A stretch of 64,000 nt of DNA from Roseimaritima multifibrata. GTDB taxonomy: Bacteria; Planctomycetota; Planctomycetia; Pirellulales; Pirellulaceae. Within the stretch, counting starts at the first letter, position 1. Each line of letters opens with the position of its first letter. A program made the position numbers and the translations under genes. The stretch lies in assembly GCF_007741495.1 (NCBI RefSeq), contig NZ_CP036262.1, positions 2,914,001 to 2,978,000 of the forward strand, given 5' to 3'. The notes under the pieces were generated by a model. That model searched no databases and had not been told where the DNA came from. It saw nothing but the letters and a program-made list of their open reading frames with translations. Positions 45,065 to 53,564 of the stretch are shown in pieces.

Positions 45065-46453
45065 ATGCGGACGACAGCGAGCGTTCGCCTAGGGGGCTGC
45101 ATCCTAATGGTTTGTCTGTTGGTTGACAGACCGGGGTGGGGCCAAGCGGGTTCGCAGCCAAATCGTGCGGAGCCACAAAATAAGGTCAGCGATTCCGATT
45201 GGCCGCAATTCTTAGGCCCTCATGGTAATGGTCATTCGGATGCGACCGGGATTCGTACCGATTGGTCCGACGGAAATCTAAAAACATTATGGCACCAGCC
45301 GCTGGGAACCGGATACGGGATCGGAAGCGAAGCGGACGGAAAGTATTACCAATTCGATCGTGAGGCCGATCAGGAGCGGTTGCGCTGTTTTGATGCGGCC
45401 AGCGGTAAATTGATTTGGAGCGAAAGTCAGCCGGTCGTCTACCGCGATATGTACGGCTACAACAACGGGCCACGCAGCAGTCCGGTCATCGCTGACGGAT
45501 CGGTCTTTACGTTCGGGGTCGCTGGGCAGTTGACATGTCGCGACGAACAGTCCGGTGCGGTTTCCTGGACGGTCGATACCAATAAAAAGTACGGCGTCAT
45601 TCAGAACTTTTTTGGAGTCAGTTGTTCGCCGATCGTCTTTGAGGACTCGGTGATTGTCATGGTGGGGGGCAGTCCGCCTGAAGATCAACAGATTGCGATG
45701 GGAGCGCTTGATCGCGTTTCACCAAACGGATCGGCGATCGTTGCCTTCGATGTCAAAACGGGGGAAGAAAAGTGGCGCGCGGGAAATTACCTGGCCAGCT
45801 ACAGCACGCCGCTTGTTGTCGAACTGCAGGGAGAGCAAGTTCTGCTTGCGTTTGTCCGCGAAGGGTTGCTGGCGATCGATCCAAGCACTGGCAACAACCG
45901 TTGGTTCCACCCCTGGCGTTCGCCTCGTCTGGAAAGCGTCAATGCCGCCCTCCCCGTGGTCAAAGGGAATCAGATTTTGATTTCCGAATGTTATGACATC
46001 GGATCGGTTTTTCTAAACGCGACTACCGACGAAGCGGAAGTGGTATGGGCCGACAACCCTCGCAGCCGCGACAAGAATTTTCGTGCACACTGGTCCACGC
46101 CGGTCGTGATCGATGGGGCGCTGTATGGTTGCAGCGGAAGAAACGCGCCCGATAGCGATTTTCGCTGTATCGATTTCGAAACCGGAACGGTCCACTGGGT
46201 GGATCGTCGCCGGACTCGGAGCTCTGTTTTAGCGATCGACGGCCATCTGGTCGTATTAGACGAAGGGGGCCGAATGCAACTGGTGAAGGCCAATCGCGAA
46301 GCGTTAGAAGTGGTGACGGAGATCGATCTGGGGATCGGTGCCCCGGACCGCCCCGCCCTACAGCCACCCTGCTGGGCGGCTCCGATTTATGCCAACGGCA
46401 GGTTGTACGTCCGCGGCCGAGACAACGTGATCTGCCTGCAGTTGGGCAAATAA
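45065..46453 (+). CDS. Secreted PQQ-like beta-propeller protein
   Basis: 462 residues from ATG 45065. Signal peptide RLGGCILMVCLLVDRPGWGQ. A domain start DWPQFLGPHGNGHSDATGI is the signature of planctomycete quinoprotein-like propellers, followed by blades such as RCFDAASGKLIWSES, TCRDEQSGAVSWTV and VAFDVKTGEEKWRAG. Equivalent to the gene at 53565 (WPQFRGACDN). Whether it binds PQQ is unknown; a cytoplasmic partner is not visible. Divergent from arfB with almost no gap. Confidence 0.88.
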   Translation: MRTTASVRLGGCILMVCLLVDRPGWGQAGSQPNRAEPQNKVSDSDWPQFLGPHGNGHSDATGIRTDWSDGNLKTLWHQPLGTGYGIGSEADGKYYQFDREADQERLRCFDAASGKLIWSESQPVVYRDMYGYNNGPRSSPVIADGSVFTFGVAGQLTCRDEQSGAVSWTVDTNKKYGVIQNFFGVSCSPIVFEDSVIVMVGGSPPEDQQIAMGALDRVSPNGSAIVAFDVKTGEEKWRAGNYLASYSTPLVVELQGEQVLLAFVREGLLAIDPSTGNNRWFHPWRSPRLESVNAALPVVKGNQILISECYDIGSVFLNATTDEAEVVWADNPRSRDKNFRAHWSTPVVIDGALYGCSGRNAPDSDFRCIDFETGTVHWVDRRRTRSSVLAIDGHLVVLDEGGRMQLVKANREALEVVTEIDLGIGAPDRPALQPPCWAAPIYANGRLYVRGRDNVICLQLGK

Positions 46454-46485
46454 GCCCAATGTTCTATGGAGCGGGGCTCAATGTT

Positions 46486-48159
46486 TTACTGGCCTGGGAA
46501 CTGACCAAAGCCAGAAGTGAATTCACCACCGGGAAACCCTGCAGGTCCTTTTACTTCGGGACCTTCATCCTCTTGGGGAGCAGGTGCGCCTAGGTGAGTT
46601 GCCAGTTTCGCGATCTCTTTGCTGCGGTATTCCAACATTGCAGCGAAAGTTTTGCGAGTGATTAACTGGCTGTCGTTTACATCTTCTAGTGCACTGGTCA
46701 GCATTTCGTTCAGTTGTTCAAGGGTCATATCGTTTTGGTTTGCCAAAACGGTCGACAGCCCTTGAGGGGTGCGACTGGGATCCATGGTCTTCGATCCGGA
46801 AACGCCGTAACGGACCGACTGGAGCGCGTGGATCAGGCGCCGGCGGGAAGCCAGGATCTCAGGCGGCTGAAGGTTTCTAGCGCCGCCGAATCCTCCCATC
46901 CCCATACCCATTTCCATGCCGCCCATTCCCATTCCCATTCCCATATCCATCTCTCCGGGCCCCTCCATTCGCATGTCCATTCCTCCGCCACCTTCCATTC
47001 CGCCCATTCCCATTTCCATGCCCATATCCATTCCGCCGGGCATCCCACCAGGCATTCCGCCGCGGGTTGCATTTGGCATGACGGGACGCGGCTGTTTGGC
47101 TGCGGGAGGCAACGGGTCCATTGCCAGTAGGCGATCGGCTTCGGATTGAAAGACCGAAGCGACGTTAGCGGTCCAAGCTTTTGCGACGTCCTGTGGAGCC
47201 TGTACTTTGTCCAGTGCCGCCAAGCGTGGCAACCGAGCGGTCGCGTAGAGCGAAATAATGTCGGGAGCGTCGGGCGATGTCGACAATTTGACAAAGGCTG
47301 CGGTGATTTGTTCACTTAATTCGGGTGTGTAGAGGGCACTCAAAATGTCGAGTGCATACCGCTGCAAGAACGCGTGACCTTCGGGAGTCCGGTTCGCGGG
47401 AACCGGTGCATTTGCCAATTCCAGCATCATATTGGCGATCCCCGTACGCGCTGGAGCAGAAAGTCCTGCCAATCCATAACGAGTCCATCGATGCAGCCCA
47501 ATCAAAGCGGCTGCGCGAACTCCGTCGGGAACCTTTTCGGATCGGTAAAGCTGAACCAGTGGAGAAAGCGTTCCACCGGATGGTTTCGGGGGACGTGTTC
47601 CGGCAGCCGGTGTATCGCTCAGCGAACCGAGCAACAGGGTCGCGTTGATGCGAACGCCAGGATGATAATTTCCGTTGGCCAGAGCCAGCGCTTTGTTGGT
47701 GGACCAAGAAACGATCGCACGGGCAACATCGTTAGCACCGGACGATTGGGCGCGTCGGAGGTCCTTCAAAATGTCTTCGTTGTACGCAGGCAGATTGGCC
47801 AGTTCGCCCGGCTGAGTCATTTTGGCGAACAGGTACTGATTGTAGTAGGCACTAAAAACGTTCCACTGTGGCCAGGAACCCGGGCTGGCATCTCGTCGCC
47901 CAGGGGCTTCCTTTCTGGCTTGCTCCATCGCGCGGATGCTGGTCGGCGAGGTGAGTGCTTCAGGAATCTTATCAACAGTGAATCCTACCGCTTGTCCCCA
48001 AACCGATGCCGAAAAGAAAATCGCGGAGAGGAAAATCAATACGGCGAATCCTGCACCCCACAATCGGCGTTCCAGCGACTTGGCGCATAGATCGGCGACG
48101 GCGGATCGCGGGTTTTGATCAAAGGTAGGTTGATCAAAAGAGCGTCGGGGTTGAGGCAT
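46486..48159 (-). CDS. Secreted helical-repeat protein with Met/Gly-rich segment
   Basis: 557 residues from ATG 48159. A TM/signal segment (GAGFAVLIFLSAIFFSASVWGQ) is preceded by about 50 residues. The body has HEAT-like helical pairs (DGVRAAALIGLHRWTRYGL, EGHAFLQRYALDILSALY). Residues about 385-440 are Gly and Met repeats (GGMPGGMPGGMDMGMEMGMG, GGMEMGMGMGGFGG), unusual for a bacterial protein; methionine-rich stretches can bind Cu(I). Continues with another helical region ending AMLEYRSKEIAKLATHLG. Third gene of DUF2617-HisA-like-this gene, 62 bases downstream. Function unknown. Confidence 0.75.
   Translation of the reverse strand: MPQPRRSFDQPTFDQNPRSAVADLCAKSLERRLWGAGFAVLIFLSAIFFSASVWGQAVGFTVDKIPEALTSPTSIRAMEQARKEAPGRRDASPGSWPQWNVFSAYYNQYLFAKMTQPGELANLPAYNEDILKDLRRAQSSGANDVARAIVSWSTNKALALANGNYHPGVRINATLLLGSLSDTPAAGTRPPKPSGGTLSPLVQLYRSEKVPDGVRAAALIGLHRWTRYGLAGLSAPARTGIANMMLELANAPVPANRTPEGHAFLQRYALDILSALYTPELSEQITAAFVKLSTSPDAPDIISLYATARLPRLAALDKVQAPQDVAKAWTANVASVFQSEADRLLAMDPLPPAAKQPRPVMPNATRGGMPGGMPGGMDMGMEMGMGGMEGGGGMDMRMEGPGEMDMGMGMGMGGMEMGMGMGGFGGARNLQPPEILASRRRLIHALQSVRYGVSGSKTMDPSRTPQGLSTVLANQNDMTLEQLNEMLTSALEDVNDSQLITRKTFAAMLEYRSKEIAKLATHLGAPAPQEDEGPEVKGPAGFPGGEFTSGFGQFPGQ
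46890..47060. repeat. Met/Gly-codon coding repeat (CAT/CCC/TCC-rich)
   Basis: Degenerate short repeats of CCCATTCCCAT type in the + strand, encoding Met-Gly on the minus strand. Variable unit length. Confidence 0.8.
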
Positions 48160-48221
48160 CAGTGCACACCGTGTGGAAAAGGAACAGAGAAGATCCAACC
48201 CCATTATCCCAGAGTTTCCCG

Positions 48222-49007
48222 CTACGTCAACTTTCTCTTGGAATCGCCAGTAACGATTAAGCGGGCCGATTCAGGGCGATGGAGGGCCGATCCGACCAGG
48301 ACGGCGTCGCAGCCCGATCGAATTAGCTGGTTCAGGTCTTCTAGGGAACGGATTCCCCCGCCAGAATAGAGCCGAATCGAGGGAAAACGCTGCCGCATCT
48401 GCTGACAAAGGGATCCACACGCCGGTCCCGAACCGGTTCCCACCACGGCTATATCTAGCAGTAGAAAAGAGTCGAATCCGGTCGCGATCAGTTGTTCGAC
48501 CCAAGGGAACAGGCTGGGTGGATCGGACTGCGAAACCGCGGTTCGTATCGATCCATCAAAAAAATCGATCCCAAACGTCATTTTTGTCTCGTTTAAGGCA
48601 GCTCGGATCCAGGGTGGTGGGGATAGATCGGAATGGCTGTCACGGAACGTTTCCGAGGCGACGATCCAGTCGACGACGTGATCCGGATCGTCCAGCTGCG
48701 GATGTTTTTTTTGCCAATCACGCTGGTCAACGATGCCCGCGTCCAACCATAAAGGGACGCCTAAATCCAGCAAAGGTTGCAGCGTTGTCGTCTGTAGAGG
48801 GCCCCCTTGAATCGCATCCAGGTCGGCTACATACAGCCCCTGGATGCCTTGTTGAATGTAGCGTTTCGCAAGCTCAAGCGGGGCAGGGTGGGTCACCAAA
48901 TTATTGGGAAGGGGCCTGTATGAGGCCCGTTTGCCCGCTACCGCGTGGACGGCCTGTCCATGTTTGATGTCGAGGACGGCGAGAATTGGTGGGGTCGGAG
49001 AATTCAA
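48222..49007 (-). CDS. HisA-like (proFAR isomerase-related) TIM-barrel protein
   Basis: 261 residues if TTG 49007 is used (TTGA overlap with the upstream stop); the frame is open to 49097. Begins ILAVLDIKHGQAVHAVAGKR, like HisA's catalytic first strand but with LDIKHG in place of the usual 'IDL-DG'. Other family segments: LYVADLDAIQGG, LWLDAGI, MTFGIDFFDG, LLLDIAVVGTG and RLYSGGGIRSLEDL. This matches the HisA-related COG1411 proteins of methanogens, methylotrophs and planctomycetes, often found near tetrahydromethanopterin genes. True histidine genes are absent here, so it is probably not HisA itself. Linked to a DUF2617-like gene by overlap. Confidence 0.8.
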   Translation of the reverse strand: MNSPTPPILAVLDIKHGQAVHAVAGKRASYRPLPNNLVTHPAPLELAKRYIQQGIQGLYVADLDAIQGGPLQTTTLQPLLDLGVPLWLDAGIVDQRDWQKKHPQLDDPDHVVDWIVASETFRDSHSDLSPPPWIRAALNETKMTFGIDFFDGSIRTAVSQSDPPSLFPWVEQLIATGFDSFLLLDIAVVGTGSGPACGSLCQQMRQRFPSIRLYSGGGIRSLEDLNQLIRSGCDAVLVGSALHRPESARLIVTGDSKRKLT

Positions 49008-49588
49008 GCGTCTGGTAGCGAAAAGACGCTTTCGATTTTTACGATCGCGTAATCGTCGGGGAACGTGTGGATCGCCTGGACCGACATCGAACGGCAACGG
49101 GTGTCGACATGGATATAGCTGAGTGCCCCCAACGCCATTCTTCCGCTTGAATCAAATCGGTGCAGCAAGCCTTCGGTCGGGCCATTGCCAAGCTGTTGTT
49201 GGAAGGACCAGAACATATCGGCGCCAACCGGTTCCAACTGGAAGCGAGTGCTGTAACGGACTCCGCCGTGACATTGAATCCGTTCGCTGTGCGTCCCTTT
49301 TAATTGTTTTCTAAAAAGCTGTCGCTTGGTCGGCAGCGGTTGATTCGCTGATGATGCGACTTCACAAATCGTCAAACCAGCGGCGCGCCACGTGATCACA
49401 TGACCGCAATTGGTGATGTCGATCTTTGCCTCGTAGGCGGTCCGCTCGATTCGCCGAGTCTTATGCAGATGGTAGAGCTCTGGGTGCATCGTACGTCCGA
49501 AGACCTGGAAGGCTAATTCTGCAACTTTGGGGCGAACCGTTAACACGCGTCTGTCCTCGGAAAGAAATGTCGAATGACTGCCGAGCAC
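49004..49588 (-). CDS. DUF2617-like cytoplasmic protein
   Basis: 194 residues from GTG 49588; GTG 49546 also in frame. No signal peptide. Segment RPKVAELAFQVFGRTMHPELYHLHKTRRIERTAYEAKIDIT and FPDDYAIVKIESVFSL fit DUF2617 (moderate confidence). Function unknown. Stop overlaps the HisA-like start, so expression is probably coupled. Could be a carbohydrate-responsive small protein, but nothing in the sequence indicates a reaction. Confidence 0.65.
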   Translation of the reverse strand: MLGSHSTFLSEDRRVLTVRPKVAELAFQVFGRTMHPELYHLHKTRRIERTAYEAKIDITNCGHVITWRAAGLTICEVASSANQPLPTKRQLFRKQLKGTHSERIQCHGGVRYSTRFQLEPVGADMFWSFQQQLGNGPTEGLLHRFDSSGRMALGALSYIHVDTRCRSMSVQAIHTFPDDYAIVKIESVFSLPDA

Positions 49589-49913
49589 CTGAGTGACTCA
49601 GGCGTCGTGCCTAGATTATACGCGTTGTCGGTTGCCGGAATGAAGAGCGGTTCCAACGGAATATAAATGATAATTTTATCCCCGATCCAACCTTGACTTT
49701 TGATCGGCAGTACTTACCGCTCCGCAGGCTGCTAAATTAAAGAGTACCAATGCCGGTTGTCGGAAAGGGACGTGCGGCTGGTAACTTCATTCGCTATCGA
49801 TGCCGCGGCCACACACTTAAGTAAACGGATGATTCCGCCGATAACCGGGCGTCTCATGCGGATTCAATTGTGTGAATGGGCGCACCGTGACTTTATTTAA
49901 TCGCTAGGTGAGT
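49589..49913. other. Intergenic region between DUF2617-like gene and zinc-ribbon gene
   Basis: About 325 bases, divergent promoters for both genes. AT-rich near 49660-49680 (AATATAAATGATAATTTTATC). Includes GGGACGTGCG at 49769, a partial match to the GGGACGTGCGATTTA motif at 39701. No gene. Confidence 0.5.
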
Positions 49914-50543
49914 ATGCAATTTCAATGCACGTCGTGTGGCCGGCAATTGGAGATCCCCGCCGAAGCTGCCAACCGTTCCATTCGCTGCCCAGCTTGCATG
50001 GCGGTGATAAGCGCCGGAGTTATCGATCCAGCGGGCGGCAATGATGCCGCTGGTCCCTTGTCGCCCGAGCATCCGCCAACAGTCGATCCACTGGCCGTGC
50101 CTGCGAACCCCTATACCGCGCCAATCCCTTCGCCTGATTTTGGCACCTATCAAACTCCGATCGGAGTCGGAGGGAATTACACAGGCGGGCGTACCGATCC
50201 GGTGTTGTATATCCTGCCCGGGGTTCTGATGATGTGCATGGCGGGGATAGCCCTACTGATGAATGGCCTTGGTTTGATAGGCACCATGCTGAACGCTCCA
50301 CAGCTTGACGCAGGCGACCTGGTGGCGGCGCTAGTCTGGCTGGGGCCGGGAGCGGCTGTCAACGGTTTCATCCTGATCGGCGGGATCCAAATGATTCGCC
50401 GCCGATCGTTGGTTTTATGTCGGATCGCCAGCATCTTGGCGGTCATTCCCTACTTCGGAATTTGTTGTGTTGGCAACGTACCGTTTGGGATCTGGGCCTG
50501 TGTGATGGTCTTCTCCGACAACGCAACTCGCGATTTTCAGTAA
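49914..50543 (+). CDS. Zinc-ribbon membrane protein of unknown function
   Basis: 209 residues from ATG 49914 (GTG 49908 two codons earlier). N-terminal zinc ribbon MQFQCTSCGRQLEIPAEAANRSIRCPACM (two CxxC pairs) as in many planctomycete membrane proteins. A proline-rich linker follows, then four hydrophobic segments (ILPGVLMMCMAGIALLMNGLGLIG, LVWLGPGAAVNGFILIGGIQMI, CRIASILAVIPYFGICCVG, FGIWACVMVF). Resembles DUF-type membrane proteins often called 'zinc ribbon domain-containing'. Ends seven bases inside the opposite-strand cysI stop region. Similar head to the GYF protein at 59351. Confidence 0.8.
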   Translation: MQFQCTSCGRQLEIPAEAANRSIRCPACMAVISAGVIDPAGGNDAAGPLSPEHPPTVDPLAVPANPYTAPIPSPDFGTYQTPIGVGGNYTGGRTDPVLYILPGVLMMCMAGIALLMNGLGLIGTMLNAPQLDAGDLVAALVWLGPGAAVNGFILIGGIQMIRRRSLVLCRIASILAVIPYFGICCVGNVPFGIWACVMVFSDNATRDFQ

Positions 50544-52252
50544 TCCGCGTCTGCAAGTCGTTCCAGTTCATCGCGTCCGACGCGATCACAAAAACCGCCC
50601 AACGTTTCGTTCTCTTGGCGATTGGCTTTGAACGCGGTAAAGATCTTTACCAGTTCGGTAGGCACATCGGCGGTCAGAACTTTTTCTTTGTATGCGAAGT
50701 TCAGTCGCGTTCCAAGCAACGCACCACCGACAAAGACCCGGTAGCGATCTTTGGTCTGGCCGACCAAAGCGATGTCCGAGTTGTAGGGACGTGCACACCC
50801 GTTGGGGCAACCGGTCATCCGGATCGTGAACTTTTCCTGGTCCAGGCCAAGCTTGGCTAGTGGGGCTTCGATTTTGTCCATGATTCCAGGAAGCGCTCGT
50901 TCGCTTTCGGTAACCGAAAGGCCACAGGTTGGCAGTCCAACGCAGGCCATCGACCAACGTCGAACGGTGCTGGTTTCTTCGGTCAAAGGAACGCCGTGAT
51001 CTTTCAGAATCTGCAACAAGCGATCTCGCTGCGCTTCATTGATGTCGCAGAAGATGATGCTTTGGTGAGCCGTCAAGCGAATGGCCGGATCGAATTCGGC
51101 AATGATCGCCCGGAAGGCTGCTTTCAGTTGCGTGTTTTCGTTGTCGTACAAACGTCCGTTTTCGACGTTTAATCCATACGACCAAAGACCGTCCCCTTGT
51201 TCTTGCCAACCCATGTGATCGTCAAAACCATGGACTTCGTCTTCGGTGCAGTCCTCCAACGCTTCGCCGTAATACTCTTCGACCTTGGCTCGGAATTTTT
51301 CGATTCCCCAGTTGGCGATCAAGTATTTCATACGAGCAATTTTGCGGTCTTCGCGATTTCCAAAATCACGCTGAACCATCAGCACAGCCTTGGCAACATC
51401 GATGGCCTGTTCCGGACGGACAAACGCCATTCGTTTGGCCAAAGCCGGGAACGTTTTGGCAGCCGAAGGGGTGACTCCCATGCCTCCGCCAACGGTGACG
51501 TTGTAGCCGATGATCTTGCCTTCGCGGACAACCGCCAAGAATCCGAGGTCATTGGCATACAGGTCGATGCAGTTGTCTTCAGGAAGGGCGATTCCGACCT
51601 TGAATTTACGCGGTAGGTACCGCGTGCCGTAAAGAGGTTCCTCTTCAGCCGGCGTCACGGTTCCGCCTTCAAGCGTCGTTTCACCGGTTTCCAGATCGGT
51701 AATCCACAGTTCGTGATAACCCTTGGTGCGTGGCGCCAGGGCGACCATGATGTCGTGCGACAGCTGCTGGATTTCTTCGTGAACCGTGCCAACTCGTTTG
51801 CAAGGGCAGCACATCACGTTTCGGTTGACGTCGCCGCACGCAGCCAGCGTCGATAGGTTGATCTTATTGATTCGATTGATCGCTTCGCGCAAATCCTCTT
51901 TTAGGATCCCGTGCAATTGCAACGTTTGACGCGTCGTGATTTTGAGGGTTGAATTGCCCAGCGAGTCGCACAGGTCCAGTTGTGCGGCCAGTTGAGAAGC
52001 GGTCATCCGCCCACCCGCGATCCGGCAGCGGACCATGCAGGAGTAGGCCTTATCCAGACCCGCTTTTTTCCGTTCCGTTCGGAGGTCGCGGTCATCTTGC
52101 TGGTAGGTGCCGTGAAACTTCAGCAGCTGCAAGGTGTCTTTATGGAACGATGCTGTTGATTCTTGAAGCTCTTCTCCGATGGTCCCACGGAGGGCCCGGC
52201 TTTCTTCCTTAATCTTTTCAACGCCGGTTAATTTTTCGGTATCGTTGGCCAT
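50537..52252 (-). CDS. cysI: Assimilatory sulfite reductase hemoprotein / ferredoxin-type nitrite-sulfite reductase
   Basis: 571 residues from ATG 52252. Six-electron reduction of sulfite to sulfide using sirohaem and a coupled [4Fe-4S]. N-terminal QLLKFHGTYQQDDRDLR and KAYSCMVRCRIAGGRMTASQ, then a duplicated sirohaem domain (VGGGMGVTPSAAKTFP). Cluster ligands are ACVGLPTCGLSVTESE near residue 435 (C-x5-C) and MTGCPNGCARPY near 478 (C-x3-C). Size equals E. coli CysI (570). A ferredoxin partner or cysJ is not in the window. NirA is the alternative, but the C-terminal motif order favours CysI-type sulfite reductase. Regulation not visible. Confidence 0.93.
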   Translation of the reverse strand: MANDTEKLTGVEKIKEESRALRGTIGEELQESTASFHKDTLQLLKFHGTYQQDDRDLRTERKKAGLDKAYSCMVRCRIAGGRMTASQLAAQLDLCDSLGNSTLKITTRQTLQLHGILKEDLREAINRINKINLSTLAACGDVNRNVMCCPCKRVGTVHEEIQQLSHDIMVALAPRTKGYHELWITDLETGETTLEGGTVTPAEEEPLYGTRYLPRKFKVGIALPEDNCIDLYANDLGFLAVVREGKIIGYNVTVGGGMGVTPSAAKTFPALAKRMAFVRPEQAIDVAKAVLMVQRDFGNREDRKIARMKYLIANWGIEKFRAKVEEYYGEALEDCTEDEVHGFDDHMGWQEQGDGLWSYGLNVENGRLYDNENTQLKAAFRAIIAEFDPAIRLTAHQSIIFCDINEAQRDRLLQILKDHGVPLTEETSTVRRWSMACVGLPTCGLSVTESERALPGIMDKIEAPLAKLGLDQEKFTIRMTGCPNGCARPYNSDIALVGQTKDRYRVFVGGALLGTRLNFAYKEKVLTADVPTELVKIFTAFKANRQENETLGGFCDRVGRDELERLADADY

Positions 52253-52654
52253 GAATGGTATTTCGTCTGGTTTGTAGGGACATTCGTGAGTGACAGATAA
52301 TATCGCGCGGCGCCAGAACCGACCATGCCGGTTTGCACACTATCGCCTCGCGGGTTCCTGCAGCCCTCGCCGATCGAATGTCCGGCTCGGGGGAGGAACG
52401 TGGCTAATGGAGGGGGCGGCGATGCCGTGAATGCCCCATTGCCGGTTAGTGATTGTTGCCTTTCGCCCTGCGAAAGAACGCCCCATAAAGCTAGTTTTGC
52501 AGGGGAAATGCGGATCGATTCGTGGCGTTTTGCCGGTCTATCCAAGCTCTGGCAAGCGTGGCGACGTGATGGTCGTCGCTACCGTCGCCTGACGGCGTTC
52601 CGCGGAACGTGCAATTCGCTCGTTTTGCTTCCGGTAATTCGCAATAACCCAAGG
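52253..52654. other. Intergenic region upstream of cysI
   Basis: About 400 bases between cysI start and the membrane protein's stop. Small frames on both strands have no protein-like composition. Contains palindrome-family motifs at 52456-52481 (TTGCCTTTCGCCCTGCGAAA type) and about 52580-52596 (TACCGTC-GCCT-GACGG). Confidence 0.6.
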
Positions 52655-53239
52655 TTAGGACGTCGAATTCGCCCAGGATCGGGTGCCCGTTTGCGAACGA
52701 TCGACCGCTTTTGAGGGCAGTCGAGTTTCCCGGCCGGGGGTTTCTACGACCGATTTATTCGCAACGTCAACACATTGATTCATCGTGCCCGGTTCAAGTG
52801 GTTCAGCCGCAAGGGCCTCCGCAGCCGCCGATCTGTCCGCAAATAATTTACGTCGAGCCCCTTTGCGACGTTGGTGGTCGCGCCAGGCAAAAAAGACCAG
52901 TGCCACCAAGTAGACTCCGCAGAATGCGACAATTCCCCACAGCAGGACAATCGTGAATCGGTTCACCACGTCACCGTTTAAAAGGCGTGTCGACTGATAA
53001 ACCAAACGCAGGCCGCCGGCGGTAAGGCCAATCGCAGCGACCAATCCTGCCACCAACATCCACGCTTTGCGGCGGTGCGGGTTTAAAGAGACGATTCCGC
53101 AAAAAACGAGAGGAATCCCCAGCATCATTGGGAAAAATGCGGTCGCCAGTTTCTCTGTCGTGCCGACCATGCCGTAAACGGTGAGGCTACAAAGCGCAAG
53201 TCCGAAGATAACCGAGAGCTGTGGCATACCCATTCGCAT
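52655..53239 (-). CDS. Hypothetical membrane protein
   Basis: 194 residues from ATG 53239; the frame extends to 53308 in the same phase with cysteine-rich non-family sequence. Five hydrophobic segments or four spans (LSVIFGLALCSLTVYGMVG, FPMMLGIPLVFCGIVSL, WMLVAGLVAAIGLTAGGLRL, FTIVLLWGIVAFCGVYLVALVFFAW), with a basic short cytoplasmic loop and a polar C-terminal tail of about 60 residues. No motif recognised. Separated from cysI by 400 bases. It may be a small transporter accessory or unknown. Confidence 0.65.
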   Translation of the reverse strand: MRMGMPQLSVIFGLALCSLTVYGMVGTTEKLATAFFPMMLGIPLVFCGIVSLNPHRRKAWMLVAGLVAAIGLTAGGLRLVYQSTRLLNGDVVNRFTIVLLWGIVAFCGVYLVALVFFAWRDHQRRKGARRKLFADRSAAAEALAAEPLEPGTMNQCVDVANKSVVETPGRETRLPSKAVDRSQTGTRSWANSTS

Positions 53240-53564
53240 CCGTTTTGCAGCTATTTTGGCGGTAAGGTGAAAGGCGGGGCCGTTAAAACGACAAAAACAT
53301 TGTGACACTCGAGACCAATTTGTGCGAGCCGAAATCGACTATTTTGATCGTTTGACGATATATCGGCTCCTTGATTTCCCTTGTCTTGCTGATTGTGCTG
53401 TTTAGGGGAGCGTTTCATCTTGCCTTGTCGCAAGGCAAATTGCTGGAAATCGTCGGAACATGCACCGGTAACGCGACTTCGGCTACCGTTGTTGTTTATC
53501 ATACCTACAGCGAAATCACCTGGTACTCCTTCGTTTCCTTCCATTGTTCGCAAAGCCTGTCTCC
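53240..53564. other. Intergenic region between membrane protein and PQQ-propeller
   Basis: 325 bases, divergent promoters for both genes. AT-rich patches near 53300-53380. No gene, no strong dyad seen; the minus frame at 53251-53637 overlaps the next gene and lacks protein-like composition. Confidence 0.45.

Noticed and set aside
48222-49007. Genuine histidine biosynthesis gene hisA
   Set aside because: First-strand motif differs from HisA and no other his genes are near; better seen as HisA-related.
52325-52714. A 129-codon plus-strand frame in the gap upstream of cysI
   Set aside because: Overlaps the end of the membrane protein gene on the other strand; Arg/Pro/Gly-rich with no motif, and contains repeat-family sequence.
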